Origin: Mucidula mucida
Taxonomy: Eukaryota > Basidiomycota > Agaricomycetes > Agaricales > Physalacriaceae
DNA: 58,801 nucleotides
Direction of reading: 5' to 3'
Assembly (NCBI GenBank): GCA_015501055.1
Contig: JADNYV010000221.1
Span: 1 to 58,801, forward strand
In this document: piece after piece, positions 1-10,926 of the stretch
How positions within the stretch are numbered: position 1 is the stretch's first letter
Layout: each line of letters starts with the position of its first letter
Notes under the pieces: generated by a model
What the model was told of the DNA's origin: nothing
Database searches by the model: none
The model's input: only the letters and a program-made list of their open reading frames with translations
Program-made: the position numbers and the translations under genes

Positions 1-1132
1 GGAGGCGCTGAACAGCTCCATTGTGCGGATGGTGCTGCCACCCCAGGTTGAAAGGTGCACTGGGTATTAAGCCCTCGTCGGACAAACACACTAGCGGTGA
101 ACTTGTCGCAACGCGTACTTTGTGATCGACCCTTTAGTAAATCCGCCTATCTTGAAGTCAGCACCGCGGCTCACGTAGGTTTTATTTCTTACTCACCAAA
201 CGCATCAACTACCGTCACCTCTGCGTGGCCTGCGCTTTTAGTAGGCGGAGCCTCTGGCGCCGTGGTTATTGAACCTCTGTTCCGCGCGTGGCCATGAAGT
301 GCCCATCACGCAGTGATCATCTCTCCAATCTGAACCGCAAAGGCTAGTGTTTGTGCTTCAGTCCGAAGAGCTACGCAACGCGTATCGCGCCTGAATCGCC
401 TTCCTTCCGACAACGTGTCAGAGATCCCTGTAGCCAGCCTGCTAATGACTAGTCCGGACTCGTCTCCAGCGTGACTGATCTCCAAACACGTCTTCCCGGT
501 AACAACATCCTGATACGCCTCAGACTCTTCGACATCATGATAGTCTGAGTCCTGGTCGACGTCCATTGGCACATCCTCAGAGGATCCCAAGGCGTCGGTT
601 TGGCTCAACACCTGGACGACGTAAGTTTTCAGGGTGTGTGCATCTTTCCGCCGCTCCCTCCTGCTTTTGTCTATAAGACAAGGTTAAAGGGTATAGGAGG
701 TCGCGTTCAATCCCACCTTGGTTCCGCCGGAACGCAACCTTCAGATCTTGCTGTGTCTGGCGCGCCCAAGCGTCTGGACCCCGCAGCTGATGTCCTGTCC
801 CCCTTGTACGCTCGACAACTTTTCTGGAGGATCCTTTTGGCATGGGTGAATGGTCGAAGTACAACAACAGCCTACAGCCAAATAGAGCAAACAAAGTCAC
901 ATGGTACAATCACTTTCTCTTCTCCCTCCCAACACCTAAAGTAAGTCTCTGTCTAGTTCCTTTCCTCTTCCCCACCGATTTGGCTCCAAAGCGTGTTTTT
1001 TTTGCTTATCTGGACGGACTCAATCCTGGGTCCAGCAGATCAGCAGGAAAAACGCGCTTTTCAGCCAAATCCGTTGGGTTTGCCATCATCAAGCGACTTT
1101 CAAACCGGTTCTGACACTCTGTCCTTTAGGCG
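1..1132. other. No supported gene; left edge upstream of TET/JBP gene
   Basis: Nothing recognisable. A short acidic open frame on the minus strand (611 down to 306, 101 codons, rich in D/E/S) could be the tail of an unknown protein, but it has no family motif. The 850-1132 stretch contains splice-like signals and may hold the 5' UTR or a small first exon of the following dioxygenase gene. I could not build a convincing exon there. Confidence 0.4.
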
Positions 1133-2619
1133 ATGGCCACCTCCTTTCTTGGAATGCGACTTACTCGCTCGAATCGCATCTTCTCGCCCTGGGTGCTCCC
1201 CGTTCAGGTCGATGCAGACTTTGCTGCTCTCCTGCAAGCCTCCACAAGTGCCGAATTAGACGATAGTCTTGATGAGGACAACAGCCGCGACGAGGACGAG
1301 GAGGAGACTGATGCAGATGACATCGACCGCATGCCCTCGGTTTCCTTTACCTGCGATGCTGAACCCATTATTGGCGTTAAGCGCCCGCGTCCCAGTCCAT
1401 CATCTGGCAAGAACTTGTTCCGCCATGCCAAACACCAAAAAAAATGTGACACTGTGAAGGACGAGGAAGGTCACCATGCTGATGACCGGCTTAAAGCCAA
1501 AATCTTTGAGCGAGCCGAGGAACTCGCGACCACGGCCACCGCCGCCGATTTTCCAGCCGCGAAGAACGCGTACACCGCTAAATGGGAGACACAGACTTCG
1601 GGTGTCCGCACCCAATACACCCCGGAGCAGCTAGACGCCATGGGCTTCGCAAGGTTGAATACAAACCGGGGTGAGCACCATGTTTATTCACCTTGTCCTC
1701 CTGTAATCAGTCTCCACAGCGTCATCCGGCCTATTGTTGACTCAGAAGGTTGCGTCGGTGGCTGCTTTGTTGACAAGCCTCGCGACGATGAAAGTTGGGA
1801 CGACAATTGCAAGGACGCTCACGCGGCTATGCTCGCTGAGCTTGAGGCTGCCGGGCTGCAATCCGGGCCTCATCGCCGCGGAAACTTTGTCGCCGTCAAT
1901 ACAGGCAATTTAGTTGGCGCGGGATCCATGCAACCAGGCAATCTTCGGCTGGGTAACTGCCTTGAATTGATTCGTAGGCTTATTGGGCGACCCAGTGTGT
2001 GTCGTATTGCACACTATCAAAGTGGTGAGTTTATAGTTTGAATTTACATATGATCTTAACCGTTCGCACAGCGTCTTTTGAACCATGGGCGCCTCAACTC
2101 CACGCGCACTTCTTTGCAAGCCACCAGACCCTGTACGAACAACGCCCCGACTTGGCGCCGAACTTCAAGCACTCGGTGTTTCCTATGGCTTGCTTCAATT
2201 TTGCTCGCCGCGGAAGGAACGTTATTTGCTTTAAGCATTGCGATGTCATGAACGTCCCCTACGGCTGGTGCGCTATCACCGCGTTAGGATTGTTCGACTA
2301 TTGGAAGGGTGGTCACCTCATCCTATGGGATTATTGGGTGTATTTCGAATTCCCGGCAGGCACCACCATTTACGTCCCCTCAGCATCGGTTGTTCATTCG
2401 AATACCCGCCTCGCCAACCCGGACATCGAGGAGCGCAGCTCTTTCACACAATATTTTCCCGGCGGTGTTCTTCGATGGATTGACAATGGGTTTAAGAGTG
2501 ACAAGCAGCTCAAGGCAGACAACCGCGCGCGTTTTGCAGATGTTGCGGCGTGGAAGCTTGATAGATGGACGCGAGGCCTTGCAATGATGTCGACATGGGA
2601 TGAGCTGAAGGATAACTAG
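1133..2619 (+). CDS. TET/JBP-type 2-oxoglutarate/Fe(II) dioxygenase
   Basis: Two exons (1133-2024, 2072-2619) joined by a 47-nt GT-AG intron give 479 aa. The C-terminal third has the TET/JBP double-stranded beta-helix signature: the metal pair H353-C-D355, a GGHL turn (377-380), the distal metal His406 in VVHSN, and R419 followed by SSFTQY, the expected 2-oxoglutarate contact. The N-terminal half carries an acidic tract (residues about 45-62) and a basic stretch. Known enzymes of this family oxidise 5-methylcytosine or thymine in DNA, and mushrooms have large expansions tied to transposons. Activity on DNA here is inferred from the family. All metal ligands are present and the frame is open, so the copy may be active even though its neighbours are decayed. 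The start is the first ATG of the long frame; an upstream exon cannot be excluded. Confidence 0.8.
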
Positions 2620-2953
2620 CATACCCGTACTATTCAATGACATTTATTCACTCACCGCACATTGTTGGAAGTTCTCTAAGTCACCCAAGTAAGGTGGTTG
2701 CAAAACCCAAAAATGTCTTGCAAGCAGGTTCAAAAAAAGGACAATCATGAGATCAATCATGGTACATACGAGGAATCACGGTTCATCTCAAAAGTATGAA
2801 TGTTGGTACTACTTCAATTTTGCTTCGTTGCACTACACATTATCTAGATTACTTGAGATGTGGTTCCATATGTCTTACAAGTCCTCAAACGTCACGCAGT
2901 AAGCATTTACTTGACGTGACCCTACGTGACTTGACTACTTTCTTCCAACCCTC
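2620..2953. other. Intergenic, no feature seen
   Basis: About 330 bases between the dioxygenase stop and the next start. No gene, repeat or RNA was recognised. Confidence 0.5.
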
Positions 2954-3621
2954 ATGGCAGACTTCGACGAATATTTCGCTGATTATGCAGTGCGCTCCAA
3001 GCCACGGCCGGAACACCTAGTTAATGAGATTTTGCACTACATATGAATCGTCTCATTCCTTTGTGGCGGTTGAGCTGATTTATCTGTAGCAAGACTACCA
3101 AAAGGGCCTGGTTAGACGGCCCTTCCCCTCTATCATCACCGATGCTGGACGTCTCCAGATGCAGCGGCAATTTAAAGCAGCGGAGACAGATGACGAGACG
3201 CCTACTCCACCCATTAAAAGTGGCCCAACCTCCTTGGATCAACGCGCTGTGTATGAGCGCAAGCATAGGGCGGAGCGAAACGCTAAAAAGCGTGAGGAGC
3301 GGGCGTTGAAGTGTGCCCAGCGGGATTCAACCATGCACGAAGAGGACAGAGGTCAGGCTCGTTTCAGAGAAGAGAGATATTGTGTTTGGTGAGTCCTCCT
3401 TGGCGTATTTGATTAATTCCCTGACTGGCTTACAGAAATCGACAACCGTTGCGCATCAAGATGGCAATTCGACACCATGCAAATGCCCCACCTTCGCAGC
3501 CATTGGTTGGATGTGAGCGAGCATTGACACGTCCGGAAGATTATTGTATTCCTCGTCGTACGCCATACCCAGACAAGGAGGGTGTTCCAATGTTTTGTGA
3601 AATTATGGATAATCCTCTTTA
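2954..3621 (+). pseudogene. Decayed small gene of the TET/JBP-linked block
   Basis: Exon 1 (2954-3040) encodes 29 residues starting MADFDEYF. Exon 2 starts at 3090 in phase and runs to about 3389 with a charged, K/R/E-rich, probably coiled-coil segment (RAVYERKHRAERNAKK). A possible exon 3 (3436-3621) encodes a further 61 residues ending EIMDNPL. The intron between exons 1 and 2 (3041-3089) would begin AT instead of GT and ends TAG. Without splicing, translation stops at 3044. The second junction gives a TGA across the splice. I do not recognise the family. The reading-frame logic suggests a once-functional protein now broken by point changes at splice sites. Confidence 0.4.
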
Positions 3622-3639
3622 AATCACTACATACGGATT

Positions 3640-4968
3640 TTAGTTACTATGTTACCGCGCCTTGTACCGTTGATACTCGAACAACGTGAATTCAACGTCA
3701 CATGTGCCAGACGTTTTGTTTTTAGACCACCATCATGCATCTTGTCAGTACGTGTTCTATACTTTTCTTGTCTCCTTTGCAGACGTTTACTCATACTAGG
3801 TCGTATAGACCGTATTATAGCAGGCCGAGCCGTCTCCCCCAAAACCACATCGCCAGCCCCCCCTTCAGGCGAGGCAACGCCAGCGCCTGCTCGTTCCTCA
3901 AGTACACCCGTGCTGAAACCGGTATACCCCGTGACGGCAGAGATGAAGGCCAAGTCAGCTGCTTTGAATGTGTTGACGCCTAGCAACTGGAAGATGGTGC
4001 CGCTGCCGCCTGGCCCAAAGTCGCCAAGCAGCCATTCACCACGCCCGCCCCGTTCGCCAAAGTGTGCGTGTTTCCACCTGCTCTGTCTGATGTGACTCAT
4101 ATTTTTGCAGCAGGATTCCAACAACGTGCTAGGCCGTCGCCTGTTGATCCCGACCGGGAGATTTTCAATCGGATTCCGACGCCTCACAATTGTACGGAGT
4201 TCCTGAAGTGGGAGGCGCAAATTGCTGAGGCGAACAAGGCGAAGAGGTCCATGCAGGAGCCAGCAAGTGAAGAGGCAGTAGGAGAAGGTGCGTTCACTAT
4301 TTATAAGTCCTTCCACAGACACGCTGAAATGCTGCAGCTGCCAGTGAGGTTGCCCCATCTCAGTCTTCTGCGGGTGTCCTGCCCATTCTGAAGCCTGCGC
4401 TACCCATCAACGGCCCCATTTCCCCCGTTTGCACCCACTGTAAGGATGTCCCGTCCATCCAAATTGACCTCACTTCCGAAGACTCGGACGAGGACTCCCC
4501 TGGTGGAGAACCCGTATCCAGTGGCGGAGTCACTTCCACTGATGGAAATGTTGACTCTGCTCCCAGCGAGGTCGCCAAAGGAAAACGCAAGGCCGAGGAA
4601 CCCATTGACGAGGAGCGCCAGACGCCTGAGCCGCCGTTGTTCAGGCTTCCTTCAACTTCACCAGGCGCCAACAATGGCTGGGATGCCTGGCGTAAATCCA
4701 ACAACAATACATCATGGGAGATTGTCAAACGGGTTGGGGATATGGCTCTCTATACGCATGGAAGCCGCTGTTCACGGATTGCAAAGAAGCGGAGGAGGTA
4801 TACTGGATTGTTCTGCATGGCACCAAGCCAGGCATCTTCCACGGCCGGCTCAAGTGTCTCAGCGCGAACCCCACGTCCACTCCCGCGGCATGGGCGTTCA
4901 CAATGGGGGAGGCTGCTATCATCTTTACGAAAAACTACATGGACGGTGTTATTGATAAGTCGGGGTAG
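3640..4968 (+). pseudogene. Multi-exon unknown protein, frameshifted; viroplasmin-like C-terminus
   Basis: Coding character moves through several exons. These are a Pro/Ser-rich segment around 3800-4070, an intron with clear GTGCGT...TTTGCAG ends (about 4064-4111), an exon around 4115-4287 (contains NRIPTPHNCTEFLKW), an intron ending CTGCAG near 4339, then a long acidic exon from about 4340. The last exon reads in one frame to about 4735 (ending TSWEIVKRVGD) and then continues sensibly only one base earlier (GWGYGSLYAWKPLF, then VYWIVLHGTKPGIF). That is a net single-base loss. The final segment resembles the short RNase H1 N-terminal/viroplasmin-like fold (aromatic-V-x-G-x-x-PG), a weak resemblance I would not lean on. 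Function unknown. Confidence 0.4.
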
Positions 4969-5121
4969 ATTTTTATGTATTGCATTTTATTTAACGGAAT
5001 TTATGCTGTGCTCGTACTTCACATTGAATGAATGAATAAAGGCGATAAGTTGCAACAAGTAACAAGCACGTGCATGTTGAAACCGGTGTGACATCAAGTC
5101 AGTGGTCTCTTTGCAACCACG

Positions 5122-5629
5122 ATGACCATAAACAAACACAGGTCAACCTTGCCGCATCCTTCTACACCACTCCTAGAACCGATACCTATACCTCTTGCGC
5201 CTATGACGGATCCAGCATTTGATGCAGATGCAAGCCTATGGATGCCCTCGCCTGAGGAGATGTTGGCTTATGACGCCAAATGCATTCAGGCATCATACAA
5301 GAAATACATTAGAGACGAGGAATATGGAACCATTAAGGTATGTGCCCTGCCCACCTGTCATTTGTATCCGTAAACTGACTGGCACGTAGTGTACATGTCC
5401 CAAGCTGGCACGGCAATTCAAAAGGCGCGACAACACAGCGCGGCGAGCGGCGCTGAGGCATGGACTCAACTGCAGAGACCAGAGTGTATTATACAGGTGG
5501 GACTGGCACACGAGCGAGATGTATAGATATATTTCCATGTCAATTTCCGCCGTTCGCACCTTGGAGTCTTCTTTCATACCACCTACCCCACCGTCATCCC
5601 CATGTCCTTGGTCTAGGGAGAATTGCTAG
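5122..5629 (+). CDS. Hypothetical protein, 151 aa, two exons
   Basis: Exons 5122-5337 and 5390-5629 flank a clean 52-nt intron (GTATGT...CACGTAG) and both are in phase 0, giving 151 aa. The N-terminal half is Pro-rich and acidic (SLWMPSPEEMLAYDAK). The C-terminal half has a basic stretch (KLARQFKRRDNTARRAALR) and a Trp/Tyr-rich part before a Pro/Ser tail. No family recognised. It lies between two genes of the same orientation and may belong to the same mobile block. Confidence 0.5.
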
Positions 5630-5778
5630 TCATGTAAAGCATTTTAGATAGCTTAATGGTTGACACTTGGATACTCAAAAAGCTCTAAAAAATACATATC
5701 ACTGTCAGATACTTTGTGTAGAACAAATAGACCACAATCTTGAGTAAGCAGGAGTATACTTTGTTGATTCTCGCGCTC

Positions 5779-7940
5779 ATGTCCAGCCTCGCCAATGCAC
5801 TAGGTGCTGCTATGCCTACCAATGGGCCACCCCTACGCATGTCCGTCGCCTATTTGACGAATACCACCAATAATTATGTGCCCGCGTCCAATGGCAATCC
5901 ATACCCGCTGACTTTCCCTGATAACCCCCCTCAGCAAATGACAATCAACCCACCTCCGGCTCCTCCTCCTCCACGGAGACATGCACCAGCGTCCGGACCC
6001 GCGCCCAATAAGGAAAATAAGCGCGGCTTGGAGGTGCAAATTACGGTGCCAGGAAAAACAGCATTCATTTCCCTAGCTGAGCAGGCAAAGCAGCAACAAG
6101 CGGAGGAACGCGCTGCCGATGCTGCTGTGGCGTCGCGCGCTGCTGGGACTTTTATAGTCCAGCTCGAGGAAGCGCCACGCGCAGCTACACCACTGTCCGC
6201 CGCGCCCACCATAGTGCCTAATTCAAACACTTGGAGCGCGTCTGTGGATGCGTCCGTGGATGATGCAAACGGAGAGGAGAGACCCGTTGCTATTGGCGAG
6301 GAACGAGCTGCAGGCTCTCATGCAGCGCGGAACCTTGGACGACCCGTCCTTCCTGCTCGCACCACGATAAAGAAGAAAAAGACGCCGACGACCGCGACAA
6401 CCGCAGACGCTGGCGACGCGGCTCTCAAAGAGGTGACACAGACTGTGTTGGAACATAAAGCCCGCGTCATTGCGGCCAATGGGATTCGAGAGCGTTTGGA
6501 TGCCGACATCCTGCGGGTGGCTATGGAGCTCAGATGCACACCGGAGAAGATTAGAGGTCTGGTGATGGGCTCAGCCAAGGTAGAGAGGGGTCCAAACCTG
6601 TGGAATGCAAAGCTGAAATATGTCGCGACGATGGGCGAAGAAGAGTTCCCCGGTATGTGATGTATCAACTATTATATGAGCATCCATTGACACATCTTGT
6701 CTTGTCATATAGAGCTGAAAAATCTGTCAGGCAAGTCACTCAAGGAGATGATAACAAAGATCGCCCAAACGGACACCTACCTATCCTCCATTACCCCCAA
6801 TTGCGCCGAGGCCCAAATCCTTAAGGACGCGATTCAAGAGGACCACGACCTTCGAACCATTGGAGTGAGGCAATCAAGTCGCGCTGTGGGCCCCGACTAC
6901 ACTGCAACGGCAAAATGCTTGCAGAAAGAGGTGCGATTGTATTGTTGAACACAAAGTTTGTAACGACTCACCTCTGCACAGGTATCGGGCCTTTGGACGC
7001 GCACGGGTATCCAAGCTTCTGTTTTCTTACAAAGGGCCACATCAACGATCCTGGGATGCCGGAGGTCATCACAAGTGGAGGCGCCGAAGAGTTCTGCTTG
7101 GAGCAGCTCGGAAAGACGGCGCGCAATGTTGCCGTGCTATTCGAGGCGTGGAGCTTGATGAAGGGCAGCGGTAAGCTGATTAACTGGTCCCGCTCAAAGC
7201 CTGGACTGACAATGCCATAGAGATCGTGAAGCCATTGACAGTCGCGCAGCTTGCTGCGAAGATCAAGTTCTCCCTCACCCATTCCCTCGGTGCGCTACCG
7301 TTAATGTCTGCTCACTGATCGCATTGACCGTTTTACAGAGACCCTCATTAACATCAAGGTCAGCATGAACTTCTCGGACCCCGACGCCATCGCCGCAGAA
7401 CACAGCGCGAAGTTGGTTGGTTGGCCGAAGGAGGCGCCTTTCAAGCAGCCTGCGGAGCTCCGCAAGAATCAGCTCATTTGTGTCTATGCCGCGGTACTCG
7501 ACAATAAGTGTCGGTGGGTTCGGATGTCCAAGGAGGACCAATCGTCGTTGCAGAGAGAGAGAGCAACCAAGAAGAAGGGGAAGCAGAAGGAGAAGGAGAA
7601 GGAGCAGAAGGCAAAAGGGAGGAAGCAGAAGAAGAAGAGAAAGAAGTTCGATGAGACTGAGGAGGAGGAGGATGACAACGATCCCGTCGGTCGCAACGCC
7701 AGCGATGAGGAGGACAACGACGACGGAGGAGCGCACAAGGAGCACGAAGTCAAGCGGCGCCCGCGCCCCATGCCCAGGCAGACGACAAAGCGCAAACGGT
7801 CCACGCCTGATGCCGCCGCAGCGGGAGAGAGTGGCAGTGAGGATGACGATGAGGCGCCCGTGCAGCAGAAGCGTCGCGTCACGAAGCGCCGCGCGGTATC
7901 CTCCAAGGTCGTCGACAGCGCCAATAATGACTCCGAGTAG
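5779..7940 (+). pseudogene. Basidiomycete-specific nuclear-type protein, frameshifted in exon 3
   Basis: Exons 5779-6652, 6713-6930, 6982-7170, 7221-7289 and 7339-7940 join with GT-AG introns and consistent phases except inside exon 3. The N-terminus is Pro/Ala-rich. Residues near the end of exon 1 (GPNLWNAKLKYV) into exon 2 (LKNLSGKSLKEMI) resemble the HMG-box-like start of a family I remember from agarics. Exon 3 begins in the inherited frame with WTRTGIQASVFL and then must shift back one base to read GGAEEFCLEQLGKTARNVAV. Exons 4-5 carry the family's LVGWPKEAPFKQP motif, then a Lys/Glu-rich low-complexity tail that looks like a nuclear signal. The ATG at 5779 is the first in frame. Function is not known. 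Confidence 0.55.
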
Positions 7941-9428
7941 GGCGGGTTGAGTTAGTATAGGGCATGGACTTATCATATTTACGTGACAATTGCGGCATTG
8001 TGCCGCCCATATTTTTTTTGTACAATTTATCGCAATTTTTTGGATTTATTTTGGCGGGGATACGGGGGACGGCGGTGAAGACAGCTGCGGCAACGGCGGG
8101 ATGATGAGCGGGACCTAAGATGCCGGTCCGATCACGCAGTGATGTCAGGCGGGCGGATCGGCTCCGAACCCGTGCTCTCAGATGGCTATAAGTCCCTTTA
8201 ATTATTGTGTATTACAGCCAGTGGTAAATAAACACTTAACCGACCTAGTTAGGTCCCCATCCTGGGTAGGGATGGGGACCTAAGTAGGTGGGTTAAGTGG
8301 GAACCCTTGGTGCTCTTTGAGAAGAGACCAACGTTTCGACGTGTATAGGAGACATGAATCAGGATCGTGTAGACGCATGTCACCACAACCCCAGGGTCCT
8401 GAAATTCATTGCATCTCCTTCGTGATTCTAGAGTCTTGTTCACAGCCAGTAACACTGTCCACGCTTGAGCACAACAGGTAGCAATGAAAGTGACTCACAA
8501 CAAATGCTTTGATGGCTATCATAGGGCACCCCGATGGTCAGTATGCCGATGCTCCCAGATGCTGCGTCCTATCAGCGATAGCGAAATGACATCTTATTGT
8601 TGAATTCAGACGCACATTTCTATCCTCCGTGGCTTCCGTCACATGTTTTCCCCAGATATCGGTCATGTCGTGATTGCTGTCGCGACCTTGAAGCCACGGA
8701 GCATCTCTGCGCACAAGCATTTGTCTTTCCATCGTTGCATATGTAGAATGATACTGAATGTGTCTATGCGTACCAACCTGTTCAAGCAAGTAAAAGATGA
8801 AGAACAAGAGAGCCGAGGATAGTAGGAGAACGTGCCAACGAGGACTGGAGTAGGGACACAGGGAGTGGACAGCTCAATGCCGTGATCGCCGAAGCATGCC
8901 CGGCATTGCGGCCGTGAGGACCCCGATTACCACTGTCAAATCCTCTATTATAATCAATAAATAATAGAAAAAAGCTGTTTTTGGAATGTCAGGCGCCAAA
9001 ACGCATTGCCGGGACCCAGATGTTGATAGCGGGAACTCAAGTAGTTTGCTGCACTGATAATGGTCCAAGCTCAAGGACCAAGAGTATCACTTTGGATGCA
9101 TGTATGTTGGATGCGGCAAAGAATCTGAAGAAGCGTGGTGGTACTACCTTGTGCAATACACAGGCCAATGAGAGCTGACATGTCATCCGGCAAGTACCGC
9201 TCGAGGGTTCGAGTCTGAACAAGACGTTCCAACCATTTCCTGACATCGCCTCCGGCGCTTATATAGCATATTTTTCAAGTATCAAATCAGCTCAATTAAC
9301 ATTGTTCTGAGTGTTGCAAGCCTCCACCATGGCCACGACACGCATGGCACTGTTTTTGTGGCTGTGCGTGTGGCCTTGGCAAGTTGTCATTGATCATTGA
9401 TCATTGGATTTGCGTCTCTTCTTCACCC
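7941..9428. other. Intergenic region with one long hairpin
   Basis: No gene was supported. It contains the inverted repeat annotated at 8233-8299. The rest shows only short frames without family motifs. Confidence 0.5.
8233..8299. repeat. Near-perfect inverted repeat, 30-bp arms
   Basis: Left arm 8233-8262 and right arm 8270-8299 are reverse complements at 28 of 30 positions, separated by a 7-nt loop (TGGGTAG). The inner 14 bp of each arm (from TAGGTCCCCATCC) match perfectly. It could be a tiny MITE, a hairpin terminator or the remnant of a palindromic element. No target duplication is evident at the arm ends. Confidence 0.85.
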
Positions 9429-10926
9429 ATGTCGGCAACACATGGTGGCACCCCAAAGAGGAACCAACACCGCCCCATCCGTATGTATTGATCTCAGCAG
9501 TATGCTTGGTACCAGCCTAACTCGTCTTCTGTCTTATTATAGCACCCCGGGATGAACTGGACAAATACATCCGCTACTACTGGCATCTAGGACAGTCGGA
9601 CAAGGACATCGCAAGTCATGTACTGGATCACTTCGAAGAAGGCATGTATGGCTGCAGGTAAGTTAAGTCCTGATTTCAAGCTTAGCACCCTTCTCATCTT
9701 CCAACTCCAGTGCCAAAACAGTGAAGCGCATTCGCAAAACCCTAGGTCTTGATTCCGCCCGCAAACCCTCATATACTGCCGCCGATATTGTCAATGTCTT
9801 TCAGGAAATCCGGAATACCTATCCCACTATGGGCGCTCAACAGATGGTGCATGAGTTTCGGCAGTCATACAATATAAAAGTAACCGAGTAAGTGCTTACA
9901 ATCCTATCCTAGACTTCCTCGCTTTCTGAGTTCAGACAATAGAAAATATATCTTTCAGCTCATGAGGGAATACGAGCCTGAGGCCCTCAAAGCCCAAAGA
10001 GCCAAACACTTTAGGCGACGAGTCTACTACGGTGCTGGTGTCATGGAAGTCATCTCCATTGACCAGCACGATAAATGGAAGCACTTTGGTCTATACCTTC
10101 ACTGTGTGTTGACCCGTTCTCTGGGCGTCTTCACTGGGTGGAGATCTGGTGGACTAATCGAAACCCGATTCTCATTGGTGGATATTATTTCGAGGCTGCT
10201 CGTTCTCAAGGTGGTGAGTCAGCACGAACTATCTTCAGTAGGAAGATCTCAAGATCTCAATTGTATTTAGGTGTTCCTTTGAAGATGCAAGGCGATCCGG
10301 GCTCTGAGAATAATGTGCTCGCCAACGTTCATACAGAAATTCGCCAAAGATTAGACCCATTGCTCAAAGGCTATCTCCAGCACAAAATCTGTCACTGAAA
10401 GCAGAACATCAAGCCCGAGATCACCTGGTCCGTCATTCGACATGGCTTCACTCCCGGGTTCGAAGAACATCTGGACACCGGTGTAGATGCTGGCCTCTAT
10501 GATTACGCAGATCCTATGCACCGGTACCTACTTGTGTTGCATTTGCCCATTGTTTAAGGGTCTCATTCATTTCATAGTCTTGTCTTTTGATGGCTGTTCA
10601 TCCCTTGGCTGCAAGCCGAGCTTGATAAGTGGAGGACTAGCTTCAATAGTTGTCGCCGTCGCCACTCTAAACACAAGGTTCTTCCCCAGGAGATACCTGA
10701 CCTTGTTCACTGGAAGCCTGAAAGGTATGGATATAAGGATTTCACCGTTCCAGTCTCCACGGCTTTGTTCGATAAGATGGAGGAGAAGTGGTGTCCTCGA
10801 AGTGACCCTGTGTTTGAACTTGTTCCTCAGCTGTTTGCAACACAGATCATTGCGGGCTGCTTTTGTGGCATTGTACCAGGCCCAGAAATTCTTTGCTGGT
10901 CCGCGCTTGAAGACAAGCGAAAGTAG
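9429..10926 (+). pseudogene. DDE 'integrase core' transposase-like gene, dead copy
   Basis: Exon 1 9429-9480, exon 2 9543-9657 and exon 3 9711-9887 are followed by the core. The core reads ISIDQHDKWKHFGL (first acidic block), then WWTNRNP, GDPGSENNVLANVHTE (second acidic block) and WSVIRHGFTPGFEE. The tail reads IPWLQAELDKW and ends with a stop at 10924-10926. This order matches a transposase-like family abundant in agarics. Breaks: a one-base loss near 10105 between LYLHC and VDPFSG, a poor junction around 9888-9937, an in-frame TGA at 10396-10398 and a second at 10588-10590, where the family has FRWL. The two TGAs may have arisen from CGA. It overlaps the minus-strand gene over 10567-10926. 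Confidence 0.75.

Noticed and set aside
1671..1719. GTGAGC...CACAG possible intron in the TET/JBP gene
   Set aside because: Removing 49 nt breaks the frame that continues through conserved sequence.
7275..7976. 233-codon Leu-rich minus frame
   Set aside because: It is the mirror of the Lys/Glu-rich coding tail of the plus-strand gene.
305..8145. 13-mer ATCACGCAGTGAT near both ends of the first block (about 306 and 8133), possible element termini
   Set aside because: By chance many 13-mers recur in 58 kb, and the flanks share nothing more.
9185..9215. B-box-like GGTTCGAGTC, possible tRNA
   Set aside because: No A box at the right distance and no acceptor stem.
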